64,000 nucleotides of DNA from Chitinophagaceae bacterium (GCA_016715365.1 JADKAM010000007.1:124001-188000); one strand, 5' to 3'; positions 18,293-27,801 are shown, numbered from the stretch's first letter. The notes: a model not told the origin generated them from the sequence alone. Numbers and translations: made by a program.

Positions 18293-18784
18293 ATGAGCCA
18301 GGTACATCTGCATTTATTGATCACACACCTTCCGGTTTTTGGTTCTTTGTTAGGAGCCCTTGTTTTGGCCTATGGGTTGTGGACCAGGAGCCATCAAACA
18401 ACAACAGCAGCTTATATACTGTTTATAATTTCGGGCATTGGAGCAGGGATAGCTTATCTTACGGGAGAAGGTGCGGAGGAAGCAGTGGAGGGTATACAGG
18501 GTGTATCCGAGCAAATGATCGGGTTGCATGAAGAGTCGGCATCATTTGCTTTGGTTAGCCTGGTCATATTAGGGGCATTCTCTTTGTTTGTTATTTTTAT
18601 TACCTATAAAAATACAGCCATCAGAAAAACCACGGCTTTGATAGCTTTGTTCATTTCACTGGTAAGTTTTGGATTGGTAGCAAGAACCGGATACCTGGGC
18701 GGACAAATCAGGCATACAGAAATAACCAATGGAAATGTGCAAAATGACGGAGGCGGGGAAAAAAATGAAAAAGACGATGATTGA
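18293..18784 (+). CDS. DUF2231 family membrane protein, second copy
   Basis: A 163-residue paralogue of the protein encoded at 14830, with the same topology: HLHLLITHLPVFGSL at the N-terminus, a histidine in GLHEESASFAL, and RTGYLGGQIRH near the end. The tail (about 145-163) is hydrophilic and rich in Asn, Glu, Lys and Asp. It starts 12 bases after the rubrerythrin stop, so it almost certainly shares that transcript and its regulated promoter. Pairing with rubrerythrin supports a membrane redox or iron role. Confidence 0.8.
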   Translation: MSQVHLHLLITHLPVFGSLLGALVLAYGLWTRSHQTTTAAYILFIISGIGAGIAYLTGEGAEEAVEGIQGVSEQMIGLHEESASFALVSLVILGAFSLFVIFITYKNTAIRKTTALIALFISLVSFGLVARTGYLGGQIRHTEITNGNVQNDGGGEKNEKDDD

Positions 18785-18823
18785 TCTTGTTTAGATAAAT
18801 AAAAATAGAAAAACCGTAAACAG

Positions 18824-18864
18824 ATTATCATTCCTTTTTTAAAAGAGGAATGATAATTTTTTTT
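18824..18864 (+). terminator. Rho-independent terminator
   Basis: ATTATCATTCCT (18824-18835) pairs perfectly with AGGAATGATAAT (18846-18857), followed by a T-run. It closes the rubrerythrin-DUF2231 transcript. Confidence 0.85.
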
Positions 18865-18886
18865 AAGAATATAAAAACTGCACATT

Positions 18887-19987
18887 TTGAAAAACAGTAA
18901 AAATAAAAACCTGCAAACAGAAGTTGATGCCTGTTATTTGTATAACAAACTGGCAGAAGTTGAAGATGATGCAACAGTGGCGAATGTGTTCAGGCAAATG
19001 AGTGAAATAGAAAAGGGGCATGCTACCGCTTTTTTACATCGGCAGGGATTGACAGAGCTTCCACCGCCATCCTTCAGGGCCAGGGCATTAAACAGGATAG
19101 GGAAAATATTTGGGTACGATTATATACTGGGTGTTTTAATGGACACCGAAAAAAGCATTTCAACTGCAGTAATTGCTGCAAAAAATAAAAATAAATTGCC
19201 CATCACGGGTACAGAAGCAAACCATGTAACCATATTGCGTTCGCTGCTCGAAAATGAATCAAAAGTTACGGGTGGTAATGTTGCCAAATTCGAAAGCAGG
19301 CACCGTTCGGTTGGTGGCAATGCTTTAAGAGCTGCCGTGTTGGGTGGCAATGACGGCTTGGTTTCCAATTTTAGTTTAGTAATGGGTATAGCCGGTGCAA
19401 CTTCAGGCCAAAGCGGTGTGTTGCTGGCCGGTGTTGCCGGTTTACTCGCGGGTGCATTATCTATGGCATTGGGCGAATGGATATCTGTAAAAAGTTCGCA
19501 GGAACTTTCTGAAAATCAGATGCAGCTGGAGATGGATGAACTGGAGACAAACCCCGAAGGAGAACAAAAAGAACTGGCTTTAATTTATATGGCAAAGGGT
19601 ATACCGGAAGAGCAGGCACATAAAATGGCAGCAGAAATTATGCTTGACAAAGGTCACGCTTATGAAATTTTGGTAAAAGAAGAATTGGGGATTAATGCCG
19701 ACGAATTAAAAGGCTCGGCCATGGAAGCAGCTGTTTATTCATTTATACTATTTGCTGTTGGCGCAGTGATACCGGTTATTCCTTTCTTTTTTACCAGCGG
19801 TACAACAGCCATTGTAATCAGTGTAGCAGGAAGTGCGTTGGGTTTATTTTTAATTGGTTCTGCCATAACATTATTCACCGGTAAAAGCATCTGGTTCTCT
19901 GGCTTAAGGCAGGTGATATTTGGACTGGCAGCTGCAGCCATTACATTTGGTATTGGTAAATTGATTGGTGTTTCTCTGGCTGGTTAG
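18887..19987 (+). CDS. Ferritin-like/VIT1 fusion protein (MbfA type iron exporter)
   Basis: A 366-residue fusion of an N-terminal ferritin-like domain (about residues 5-140; Glu- and His-rich, TEVDACYLYNKLAEVEDD and EIEKGHATAF) and a C-terminal VIT1/CCC1-type membrane domain with GGNDGLVSNFSLVMG, SMALGEWISVKS and five hydrophobic segments. Proteins of this architecture, such as MbfA, export iron and protect against peroxide. A TTG at 18887 is taken as start because an in-frame stop lies 15 bases upstream and no ATG is available. A strong terminator separates it from the rubrerythrin operon, yet its role fits the same stress island. Confidence 0.85.
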   Translation: MKNSKNKNLQTEVDACYLYNKLAEVEDDATVANVFRQMSEIEKGHATAFLHRQGLTELPPPSFRARALNRIGKIFGYDYILGVLMDTEKSISTAVIAAKNKNKLPITGTEANHVTILRSLLENESKVTGGNVAKFESRHRSVGGNALRAAVLGGNDGLVSNFSLVMGIAGATSGQSGVLLAGVAGLLAGALSMALGEWISVKSSQELSENQMQLEMDELETNPEGEQKELALIYMAKGIPEEQAHKMAAEIMLDKGHAYEILVKEELGINADELKGSAMEAAVYSFILFAVGAVIPVIPFFFTSGTTAIVISVAGSALGLFLIGSAITLFTGKSIWFSGLRQVIFGLAAAAITFGIGKLIGVSLAG

Positions 19988-20015
19988 TTTTAGGCTGCGC
20001 AGCATGTTGAAAAGC

Positions 20016-20102
20016 GGTCAGGTTGGACTTATCGAAACCGGGGCTGTTTTAAGTTAACCCGTCTTCGACAACACTTCGTCAAGCTCAGTACAGACTGACA
20101 CC
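20016..20102. repeat. Degenerate inverted repeat of the TTCGACAAGC family
   Basis: GGTCAGGTTGGACTTATCG on the left and CGTCTTCGACAA plus GTCAAGCTCAGTACAGACTG on the right are arms of the same element seen at 4012-4083. The right arm has an 11-base insertion. The gap 19988-20202 otherwise holds nothing recognisable. Confidence 0.5.
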
Positions 20103-20202
20103 AAAATTGTTAACGAAGATTTTAAAAGATGCACTATTTGGTTTTATGTGTTTCAGAATAAGAATAAACTGATACATTCGTTATTGTAAAATACATCACC
20201 GA

Positions 20203-20871
20203 ATGGGAGAAGTGGAACTACAGCCGCAAAATAACCTGCTTATTATTCATGCCGTAATAATTCTTTACGGCGATGCAGCCAATGAATCCCTGGCATTTCA
20301 GATTGCAACTGATATTGAAAAATTCTGGAACGATGCTGAAGGAAAAGTGGCTATTCGTGATGGTTGGTTTTCAAAAAAAATATACCAGGTGCGGTTTAAA
20401 ATTGATGGCAGGTTCGACGGTATGCTTACTCCAACAGAAGTTTTTGAAAATACCAATCCCCGCAACAATTATTTTCGTGTAGAAGAATTTGCCCAGGGCG
20501 ATATATCTTTCGTTGATGAGATCAACTCCAATACCGGGTATTTTAAACTGCAAAACATACTTGATAATTCCACCACTGCAGCGCATGAATTTGGCCACAC
20601 CCTTGGATTGGTTCATCCGCATAACCTGGATATAAGAGGTGAAGGAACGCCCGGTATCATGTATCCACGTGGTACGTTGGTTGATCCGCATTTTCAATAT
20701 TATCCCGAAGTTGCTGCCGGCGAAAAAGGCGGTACTTTAAACCCGTTCACCCGCAGGGTTTTACAAAAAGATATTGAAGACCTGCACCTGGAAGATCTTG
20801 AGTTTGATGAAAATGGTATAGCCATCATAGGTGCATTTTCATCTGTATGGCACGAAAAACATTTGCCTTAA
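20203..20871 (+). CDS. Matrixin-like (metzincin) zinc metalloprotease
   Basis: A 222-residue protein with the extended metzincin zinc site HEFGHTLGLVH (His128, Glu129, His132, His138) and a downstream Met-turn GIMYPRG (Met153), which together identify a zinc endopeptidase close to matrixins. No signal peptide or prodomain is visible, which is odd for this group: either the protein stays in the cytosol, leaves by another route, or the annotated start misses an export signal. The C-terminal quarter contains no known domain. The gene stands alone upstream of an ABC exporter operon, 49 bases away. Confidence 0.75.
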   Translation: MGEVELQPQNNLLIIHAVIILYGDAANESLAFQIATDIEKFWNDAEGKVAIRDGWFSKKIYQVRFKIDGRFDGMLTPTEVFENTNPRNNYFRVEEFAQGDISFVDEINSNTGYFKLQNILDNSTTAAHEFGHTLGLVHPHNLDIRGEGTPGIMYPRGTLVDPHFQYYPEVAAGEKGGTLNPFTRRVLQKDIEDLHLEDLEFDENGIAIIGAFSSVWHEKHLP

Positions 20872-20920
20872 CAGGATTAACAAAATTCAATTATCTTCAT
20901 TGCCATTTATATCTTGATCT

Positions 20921-21844
20921 ATGGCAATACTCAGCATTAATAATCTTACAAAAAATTACGGAAAAATAAGGGCGCTCGATAAGGTGAGCTTTGAAGTACC
21001 ACCCAAAACGGTGTTTGGTATTTTAGGCCCCAACGGAAGTGGTAAAACAACCCTGCTTGGTATTATTATGGATGTTATCAAAGCATCCGGGGGCTCTTTT
21101 ACCTGGGCCGGCGATGGCCTGGCGCCAAATGATTTAAGAAAGAAGATCGGCACGCTGCTGGAGACACCTAATTTCTATCATTACCTGAGTGCAGAAAAAA
21201 ACCTGGCGATAGCAGCCAAAATTAAAGGCAGGGGCGAAGGCGATATTGAAAAGGTATTAAGATTGGTAAATCTTTACGAAAGAAAAGATTCTAAATTCAG
21301 TACCTATTCATTGGGCATGAAACAAAGGCTGGCCATTGCAGCAGCTTTACTGGGTGATCCGGAAATTCTGGTTTTTGATGAACCAACCAACGGGCTTGAT
21401 CCGGCAGGGATTGCAGAGATCAGGGAACTGATCAGGCAGTTATATAAAGGTGGCAAGACGATCATTATGGCCAGCCATATCCTGGATGAAGTGGAGAAAG
21501 TTTGTACCCACGTTGCCATTATTCAAAAAGGCGTTTTAAAAACGGTGAGTTCAGTTGCCGCATTGATGGATACCAGTGCTGAAAATGCCGCGGTGAATGT
21601 TTTGATCGATATCAGTTCAGCAGACAACCAGGCATTAAAAAATATTGTGCAACAACTGGATGGGGTTGAATCTGTAACAGCAGTTGAAGGTGAATTACAT
21701 TTGGTATGTTCCGAAAAAACTACCGGTGAATCCGTTAATCGTTTTTGTTTTGAAAAAGGAATCGTGCTGAATAAATTAACTGTAAAACGAAAATCCCTGG
21801 AGACCAGGTTCCTGGAAATTACCGGCAGGCAAAGCGACAAATAA
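20921..21844 (+). CDS. ABC transporter ATP-binding protein
   Basis: The 307-residue ATPase of an ABC-2 type exporter: Walker A GPNGSGKTT (36-44), signature YSLGMKQRLA, Walker B LVFDEPTNGLDP and switch His in MASHILDE. The C-terminal ~80 residues form the accessory domain seen in BcrA/CcmA-type drug or lipid exporters and in gliding-associated GldA. The permease gene follows by 27 bases, so the two make one transporter. Substrate unknown. Confidence 0.9.
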   Translation: MAILSINNLTKNYGKIRALDKVSFEVPPKTVFGILGPNGSGKTTLLGIIMDVIKASGGSFTWAGDGLAPNDLRKKIGTLLETPNFYHYLSAEKNLAIAAKIKGRGEGDIEKVLRLVNLYERKDSKFSTYSLGMKQRLAIAAALLGDPEILVFDEPTNGLDPAGIAEIRELIRQLYKGGKTIIMASHILDEVEKVCTHVAIIQKGVLKTVSSVAALMDTSAENAAVNVLIDISSADNQALKNIVQQLDGVESVTAVEGELHLVCSEKTTGESVNRFCFEKGIVLNKLTVKRKSLETRFLEITGRQSDK

Positions 21845-21871
21845 AATTCTTAATAATAATTTTTCTGTACA

Positions 21872-22693
21872 ATGATCAATCTGTTAAAAATAGAGTGGCT
21901 TAAAATAAAAAATTACACAGCTTTTATAGTAATGACGCTGTTTTTTATTGTTGGGGTGTTTGCTCTTAACTATATCGTTTTTACTGTAAACAAAAACATC
22001 GTTAATAATGTGCCCGGTGCCGGTCTGGTATCTTTTTCGCCTTACGATTTTGCCAATACCTGGCAATCTACCAGCTATGCAACCGGGTTTATTTTGCTTT
22101 TACCGGCGCTGTTGTTGCTGATGCTTTTTACGAATGAATATACCTTCAAAACACACCGGCAAAATATTATTGATGGTTTAAGCAGGCAACAGTTCATTAG
22201 TGTAAAAATTATGATGGCCTTAATTTTTGCCATGGCAGCTACGCTGCTGGTTATCATTTCGGCACTTATATTTGGCTTTGGATCTGGTACTGCATTTTCT
22301 TTAAATGGATTTATTTTTGTTGGCTATTTTTTCCTGAAAGCTTTATCCTATAATTTAATTGCTATTTTATTTTCTGTATTGGTAAAGCGAACCGGATTTG
22401 CCATCGGTATATTTTTTATATACCTGGGTTCCGAAAATATTGTTTCGCAATTGCTGAATGTGTTAAGCATGAAATTAAAAAGAGAGAATGGCACAGACCT
22501 TGGCAATATAGGCGATTACCTTCCCATGAATGCGGCAGATGGTTTACTGGAATTTCCTGATAACCCGATCAAAAGCATGAGTAAAGCCATCATGCCTACG
22601 GATTATACCTGGCTGGTATTTGCATTGGCAATGGCTTATCTTATTCTCTTTTATATCTGGAGCCGCCGCAAGTTTATTAATGCTGATTTGTAG
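21872..22693 (+). CDS. ABC-2 type permease
   Basis: A 273-residue integral membrane protein with about six hydrophobic helices, the partner of the ATPase encoded just upstream. It starts MINLLKIEWLKIKNYTAF, a typical cytosolic lead-in of ABC-2 permeases. Its last 17 bases overlap the 3' end of the convergent epimerase gene. No substrate can be assigned. Confidence 0.85.
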   Translation: MINLLKIEWLKIKNYTAFIVMTLFFIVGVFALNYIVFTVNKNIVNNVPGAGLVSFSPYDFANTWQSTSYATGFILLLPALLLLMLFTNEYTFKTHRQNIIDGLSRQQFISVKIMMALIFAMAATLLVIISALIFGFGSGTAFSLNGFIFVGYFFLKALSYNLIAILFSVLVKRTGFAIGIFFIYLGSENIVSQLLNVLSMKLKRENGTDLGNIGDYLPMNAADGLLEFPDNPIKSMSKAIMPTDYTWLVFALAMAYLILFYIWSRRKFINADL

Positions 22694-23615
22694 TTGAGGC
22701 AAGGTTATCCAATGCAGCTTCAATGGTTTTAAATGTAAATTCAAAACCTGCATCCTGTATTTTTTTGCAGCTTACCGTGGTGCTTTTTAAAACCTCTATA
22801 CTTCTTTGTCCCATCATTATTTTTAAAACAAATGCAGGCACATGCACAGGAATGTAAAATTTCGTTTTCATAGCTTTTGCCAATGTTAGTGTAAGTGTTT
22901 TATTGCTCACAGGATTTGGTGCTGTGGCATTATAGCTTCCGGATAGATTTTCATTTTCAATACCTGCAATAAACAGGTTGCAGAGGTCATCCATATGCAC
23001 CCAGCTTACCATTTGTTTTCCATTACCTAATATGGCTGCCGCTCCAAAGCGTAACGGTTTTTTAAATTCAGCCAATGCGCCACCATCATTGCTGAGCACA
23101 ATGCCAATCCTGAATTTTACCAATCGCTTGCCCAGGGTTATAACCGGCTCAATACCTGCTTCCCAGCGTTTACAGGTTTGCCCTAAAAAACTATCATCAG
23201 CTGTTGCATCTTCAGTAAAAGGTTTAACCGGTTCGGTATCTGCACCATACCAGCCAATGGCACTGGCACTGATGATGGCTTTAACTTTATTCTCATTATT
23301 TTTTAAAGCTTCATAAATTAAGCTGCTGCTTTCTGTGCGGCTATCCTGTATTTCTTTTTTATAGGCGGCTGTCCATTTTTTTTCCACAACGCCGGCACCC
23401 GCCAGGTGTATAATGTAATCTGCCTGCTGTAGTGCAGTAATATCAATTTGTTGTTTTTGTACACTCCATACTGCAAATTGTACCTGCTCATGCCGGTCTT
23501 TACCCGCAACATTTCGGGTAAGGATAATTACTTTATATCCTTTTTTAACCAATGCCTTTGTAAGCGCCTTTCCAACCAATCCGGTTCCGCCGGTTATTAA
23601 TACAGTTTGCTTCAT
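22677..23615 (-). CDS. TIGR01777-family NAD(P)-dependent epimerase (YfcH-like)
   Basis: A 312-residue extended short-chain dehydrogenase. The Rossmann motif TGGTGLVGKAL is at residues 8-18, ISASAIGWYG provides the SDR serine/tyrosine region, and WVHMDDLCNLF plus YNATAPNPVSNKTL are the typical C-terminal signatures of the YfcH/SDR39U1 (TIGR01777) family. The reaction is not established for this family. It is convergent with the ABC permease, and their 3' ends overlap by 17 bases. Confidence 0.88.
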   Translation of the reverse strand: MKQTVLITGGTGLVGKALTKALVKKGYKVIILTRNVAGKDRHEQVQFAVWSVQKQQIDITALQQADYIIHLAGAGVVEKKWTAAYKKEIQDSRTESSSLIYEALKNNENKVKAIISASAIGWYGADTEPVKPFTEDATADDSFLGQTCKRWEAGIEPVITLGKRLVKFRIGIVLSNDGGALAEFKKPLRFGAAAILGNGKQMVSWVHMDDLCNLFIAGIENENLSGSYNATAPNPVSNKTLTLTLAKAMKTKFYIPVHVPAFVLKIMMGQRSIEVLKSTTVSCKKIQDAGFEFTFKTIEAALDNLASTTNQH

Positions 23616-23725
23616 ACGAAAAGTTAAATTATCTTATGTAAAAACAAAATTCCGTTCATCTTGTTCAATGTAATGTACAGTCATTAACTATTAAATCGTA
23701 ATTTTAATAATAAAGATTTGCCTGC

Positions 23726-25237
23726 ATGAAACGTATATATAAATTCCTTTTTATACTGTTATTTCATTTACCTTTTTCAGTTTTTGCCCAGACAGTAGCA
23801 ATTTCTGATTTCGACCGGGAAGATACCCGTGATATGAATTTTGAGATAATCGGCAAGATGAACAGCAATATACTGGTATATAAAAATATCCGTTCCAATC
23901 ATAAGATCAGCATTTTTGATAAGGAGATGAATACGCTGGAAACAGTAAAACTGGATTTTGTTCCTGACCGGACTTTCAATATTGATTTTGTTTCTTATCC
24001 TGATTATTTTATTATGGTCTATCAATTTCAAAAAGGAAACATATTGCACTGCATGGCAGTTAAAATGGATGCCAATGCACAAAAAATGACTGAACCGGTT
24101 GAGATTGATACTACACGTATTCCGGTTATGTCCGACAATAAAATATATTCCACGATTTACAGCGAAGACAGAAAGAAGATCGTGATTTTTAAGATACAGA
24201 CCCGTTATCAGAAATTCAATATGCAAAGCCTGCTATATGATGCTGATATGAAACTCATCAGCAAGAACAGGATGCTGGTTGACTATAACGAACGAAAGGA
24301 AGGTTATGATAATTTTTTAGTGGGCAACGACGGCAGTTTTGTTTTTACCTATGCCAAACAATCAGGCAACCGGGATAATTACAATGCTTTAAGCCTCTTT
24401 ATTAAATCACCACAGCAGGAAACATTTTCAAGCCGGGATATTGACCTGAACGAAAAATATATTGATGAGGTTAAATTAAAAATTGACAACCGTAATAACC
24501 GTTATCTCATCAATACATTTTATTACAAAAAAAACAGGGGAAGTATAGAAGGTTTGTTTACTTATGTTTGGGATAAGACGGCTGATAAACAATATGCATC
24601 CCAGTTTACGGAAATAACTGATTCGCTGCGGTACGAGGCTAAATCAGGAGGTTTGCTGCGCTTTGCGTTGGATAACTTCTTCATACGCCAGGTTGTTGTA
24701 AAAGCTGATGGTGGTTTTATACTGGCAGCAGAAGATCATTCAACAGATACCCGGGGCAACAATAATAATTTTAACCGCTACGATTATCTGTACAATCCAT
24801 ACTCACTGAACTCAGGTAATTATTATTATAATCCTTACACCGGCTATTACCGGCCTTTAAACAGTTTTAATAACCAAAGTACACGTTATTATTACGAAAA
24901 TATACTTGTATTAAGTGTAAGTAAAACCGGCCAGGTACAATGGAGTAATGTGCTGCATAAAAGCCAGTTTGATGATGAAGAAGAAAATTTTATGTCATTC
25001 TCCACACTTACTTCGGGTAATGAAATTCACTTTTTATTTAACAACGACAGAAAGTACCAGATCATTTCTGACCAGGGTATTGCTGCCGATGGAACCATTA
25101 CAAGATACCCCACATTAAAAAGCCCGCAAAAAGGATATGAGTTTATGCCAAGCCTGAGCAAACAGGTGGGTGCCCGGCAAATCATAATCCCCTGTGCTTA
25201 CCGCAATAATATTTGTTTTGCCAAAGTTGATTTTTAA
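23726..25237 (+). CDS. Secreted protein of unknown function
   Basis: A 503-residue exported protein with signal peptide (residues 1-21, ending VFAQ). No family was recognised. The body is rich in beta-strand-like alternation and aromatic residues. Around residues 345-395 there is a Tyr/Asn-rich segment (YDYLYNPYSLNSGNYYYNPY), probably a flexible insertion. Repeated D/N-containing strand-turn patterns suggest a beta-propeller-like fold, but this is only inference. It lies between an epimerase and a DUF6427 gene with no clear operon link. Confidence 0.6.
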   Translation: MKRIYKFLFILLFHLPFSVFAQTVAISDFDREDTRDMNFEIIGKMNSNILVYKNIRSNHKISIFDKEMNTLETVKLDFVPDRTFNIDFVSYPDYFIMVYQFQKGNILHCMAVKMDANAQKMTEPVEIDTTRIPVMSDNKIYSTIYSEDRKKIVIFKIQTRYQKFNMQSLLYDADMKLISKNRMLVDYNERKEGYDNFLVGNDGSFVFTYAKQSGNRDNYNALSLFIKSPQQETFSSRDIDLNEKYIDEVKLKIDNRNNRYLINTFYYKKNRGSIEGLFTYVWDKTADKQYASQFTEITDSLRYEAKSGGLLRFALDNFFIRQVVVKADGGFILAAEDHSTDTRGNNNNFNRYDYLYNPYSLNSGNYYYNPYTGYYRPLNSFNNQSTRYYYENILVLSVSKTGQVQWSNVLHKSQFDDEEENFMSFSTLTSGNEIHFLFNNDRKYQIISDQGIAADGTITRYPTLKSPQKGYEFMPSLSKQVGARQIIIPCAYRNNICFAKVDF

Positions 25238-25340
25238 TGTGCATTACAAACGGCTGCAAATACAAACAGTTTTCTTCAAGTAATAATAATTGTGCAATTT
25301 TGCCACAGTAATTAACTATTCAACCTCAAGCAATTTACAG

Positions 25341-26321
25341 GTGACCGGAACTTTTAAAGCCAATAACTCCTACAACAATTTTTTGCTGTTATTGTATGGG
25401 CTCTTACTCAAGCTTCCCATGTTCCTGCATCCAAAGGTTCCGCAGGCACAACAGATAGATGGATTCTTATACAGGGTAATATTAAAATCTTTGCAACCTG
25501 TAGCCGGTTTTTTACCATTGATCTTTCCGGTTATAACATTTATTTTACTGTTTTCGCAGGCTGTATATTTTAATAAACTGGTAAACGACCAGCGCATCAT
25601 GCAGCGCCCGCACTATTTAACAGGCATGAGTTACCTGCTCATTACATCACTTTTTTTGGAGTGGAATACGCTGTCATCGCCCCTCATTATAAACAGTTTG
25701 CTGATTTGGGTATGGTCAAAAATGAGCGGGCTATACAGTAATCAAAAACCAAAAACAACCTTATTCAATATTGGTATTGCCATTGGCATAGCTACCTTTT
25801 TTTACTTTCCGTCCATTGCATTCGCTGCCTTAATTATTTTTGGCCTGGCTATTACCAGGCCCTTTAAACTGGCAGAGTGGCTCATTGCCCTGTTGGGTAT
25901 TATTACACCTTATTATTTTTTACTGGCTATTGTTTTTTTAACCGATAAATGGCAGGGGTACAAATTTCCGGGCTTTGCGGTTAACTATCCGCTATTCAGT
26001 CAATCTAAGTGGGCCTATGCAGCCATCATTATTGTTTTAATCAGTGCCATGACCGGTATTTTTTATATTCAGCAAAATTTCAGAAGGCAGCTCATTCAGG
26101 CCCGTAAAGCCTGGAACCTCACCTTCCTGTACCTGCTGGTGGCTGTTTTTGTACCTTTTGTAAATGCAACACATAGTTTTGAATACTGGATTCTTTGTGC
26201 AGTGCCGCTATCAGCCTTTATAGCTGCCGCATTTTTATACCCGGCTAAAAAATGGTTCCCTGCTGTTTTGCACTGGCTTATGGTGGCTTTTGTAATTGTT
26301 ATCAGTTACTTCGTCCGATAA
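25341..26321 (+). CDS. DUF6427-like polytopic membrane protein
   Basis: A 326-residue protein with about ten hydrophobic segments. A GTG start at 25341 gives the N-terminus MTGTFKANNSYNNFLLLL, which resembles other Bacteroidota DUF6427 proteins; an upstream TTG at 25290 would add 17 residues without homologous look. Conserved-looking blocks include FLHPKVPQ and PFKLAEW. Function is unknown; in related genomes such proteins sit near envelope or purine genes. A CAATTTTG box (25295-25302) may be its promoter. The purine gene downstream has its own predicted promoter. Confidence 0.65.
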   Translation: MTGTFKANNSYNNFLLLLYGLLLKLPMFLHPKVPQAQQIDGFLYRVILKSLQPVAGFLPLIFPVITFILLFSQAVYFNKLVNDQRIMQRPHYLTGMSYLLITSLFLEWNTLSSPLIINSLLIWVWSKMSGLYSNQKPKTTLFNIGIAIGIATFFYFPSIAFAALIIFGLAITRPFKLAEWLIALLGIITPYYFLLAIVFLTDKWQGYKFPGFAVNYPLFSQSKWAYAAIIIVLISAMTGIFYIQQNFRRQLIQARKAWNLTFLYLLVAVFVPFVNATHSFEYWILCAVPLSAFIAAAFLYPAKKWFPAVLHWLMVAFVIVISYFVR

Positions 26322-26336
26322 TTGAAATCCTAATTG

Positions 26337-26344
26337 TACATTTG
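26337..26344 (+). promoter_or_regulatory. Predicted -7 box (TACATTTG) of purQ
   Basis: An exact TAnnTTTG match 128 bases before the purQ ATG. The leader (about 26350-26471) is open in the purQ frame but reads as an unlikely N-terminal extension; it carries a GAGCGCAGCTGAAGGATC fragment typical of dispersed Bacteroidota repeats. Confidence 0.45.
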
Positions 26345-26471
26345 CGCAGCGTTTTTTGTTACCGGCATTTGTTTTTCATGGCGGCATCGGGAGTTTATTC
26401 TGAGCGCAGCTGAAGGATCACACACTTGTACGGCATTGCAATATTCATCAACCCAACATCAACTTTTATAC

Positions 26472-27143
26472 ATGAAATTTGGCGTAGTAGTTTTTCCCGG
26501 CAGTAATTGCGACAGGGATATGATTGAAGCCCTGCAAAATGATCTGCAGCAGGAAGTAATTCAGCTTTGGCACAAAGATAAAGACCTGGCCATGTTCAGC
26601 ACCGATGATTGTATTGTGCTGCCCGGGGGTTTTAGTTACGGCGATTACCTGCGCTGCGGAGCCATTGCCCGTTTTAGTCCCATGATGCAAAGCGTTATTG
26701 AATTTGCAAACAAGGGAGGGAAAGTGCTGGGTGTTTGTAATGGATTTCAGATCCTTTGCGAAAGCGGATTATTACCCGGTGTATTGCTGCGCAACAGCCA
26801 GCAGCAATTTGTTTGCAACAATGTTTTTATTAAAGAAGCAGCTGCTGACAGTTGCGAAGCATTGAAGATTCCGGTTGCACATGGCGAAGGAAGATTTTTT
26901 GCCAATGATGCCACGCTGGAAACGATGGAAATGCACCGCCAGGTAATTTACAGGTATTGCGATGAGAAAGGCAATATCAATGCTGCCGCCAATCCAAACG
27001 GGGCTATCCATAATATTGCCGGTATCTGTAATAAAGAAAGAAATGTTTTTGGTATGATGCCGCATCCTGAAAGAGCTGTAAGCAACGCACTCGGTAATGT
27101 TGATGGCAAGCATGTATTCAATCACCTGTTTGGGATAAATTAA
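26472..27143 (+). CDS. purQ: Phosphoribosylformylglycinamidine synthase, glutaminase subunit
   Basis: The class I glutamine amidotransferase subunit of FGAM synthase, which supplies ammonia for the fourth step of purine biosynthesis in the cytosol. Catalytic Cys89 sits in GVCNGFQIL, and the His198/Glu200 pair lies in MMPHPER. The N-terminus MKFGVVVFPGSNCDRD is the family signature and fixes the start at 26472. Length, 223 residues, is normal for the separate PurQ that works with PurL and PurS. Neither partner is in the window. Confidence 0.95.
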   Translation: MKFGVVVFPGSNCDRDMIEALQNDLQQEVIQLWHKDKDLAMFSTDDCIVLPGGFSYGDYLRCGAIARFSPMMQSVIEFANKGGKVLGVCNGFQILCESGLLPGVLLRNSQQQFVCNNVFIKEAAADSCEALKIPVAHGEGRFFANDATLETMEMHRQVIYRYCDEKGNINAAANPNGAIHNIAGICNKERNVFGMMPHPERAVSNALGNVDGKHVFNHLFGIN

Positions 27144-27198
27144 CAATTTTAAGGGTTAAACGGTCGTTAACTCAACGAACCTTAACGCTACAATTTCG

Positions 27199-27206
27199 TA
27201 AGTTTG
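27199..27206 (+). promoter_or_regulatory. Predicted -7 box (TAAGTTTG)
   Basis: An exact TAnnTTTG match ending three bases before the ATG of the first DsbD-alpha-like gene, a near-leaderless arrangement shared with the paralogue downstream. Confidence 0.5.
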
Positions 27207-27209
27207 CAT

Positions 27210-27680
27210 ATGAATAAATTATACATGAAGAAGATAGTTTTAGCAGGCTTACTGTTGTTTTTTGCAGGGTTTGTGCATGCACAGATAAATAACCCGGTAA
27301 TATGGTCGTACAGTGCAAAAAAAATTGCAGATAAAACCTACGAATTACATATAACTGCAACCATAAATGGTAATTGGCATTTATATGCACAGGATGCAGG
27401 AGAGGGGCCCGAACCTACCACAATTAAATTTACGCCCAATCCCCTGATAAGTTTTGATGGAAAAGTAAAAGAGATTGGAAAGATGGAAAAATCTTTTGAT
27501 AAGAATTTTAACTCGGTATTGAAATATTATGCCGGCAAGGTTGATTTTGTTCAAAAAGTGAAAGTTAAATCATCCATTGCCACCGTGGTTAAAGGTACTG
27601 TAAACTTCATGGTATGTAACGACAGGCAATGCCTGCCTCCAAGAGATGTTCCCTTTACCATTAATGTTGGTGGAAAATAG
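27210..27680 (+). CDS. Stand-alone DsbD N-terminal (alpha) domain protein, copy 1
   Basis: A 156-residue exported protein: signal peptide (about 1-24, ending VHAQ) followed by one immunoglobulin-like DsbD-alpha domain. The pair VCNDRQCLPP (Cys136 and Cys141) matches the redox-active pair of DsbD-alpha, which receives electrons from the DsbD beta domain and passes them to periplasmic substrates. The start at 27210 is chosen by alignment with the next gene. It is followed by its own terminator, the paralogue, and a full DsbD whose own alpha domain lacks these cysteines, so this protein may supply that function in trans. Confidence 0.8.
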   Translation: MNKLYMKKIVLAGLLLFFAGFVHAQINNPVIWSYSAKKIADKTYELHITATINGNWHLYAQDAGEGPEPTTIKFTPNPLISFDGKVKEIGKMEKSFDKNFNSVLKYYAGKVDFVQKVKVKSSIATVVKGTVNFMVCNDRQCLPPRDVPFTINVGGK

Positions 27681-27696
27681 AACCGCTGAATAATAT

Positions 27697-27725
27697 TCCC
27701 GATATAATATGTCGGGATTTTTTTT
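27697..27725 (+). terminator. Rho-independent terminator
   Basis: TCCCGA (27697-27702) pairs with TCGGGA (27712-27717), followed by a run of eight Ts. It separates the two DsbD-alpha-like genes into two transcripts. Confidence 0.75.
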
Positions 27726-27801
27726 AAATTAAGCGGTTGGATTTAATTACAACTTTAATGATGTCTGGTTGTTTAACAGGTATTAAACCTCAATAACTCC
27801 G

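Noticed and set aside
26334..26471. Extension of PurQ upstream of 26472
   Set aside because: The extra 46 residues include a translated dispersed-repeat fragment (FILSAAEGS); PurQ begins at MKFGVVVFPGSNCDRD.
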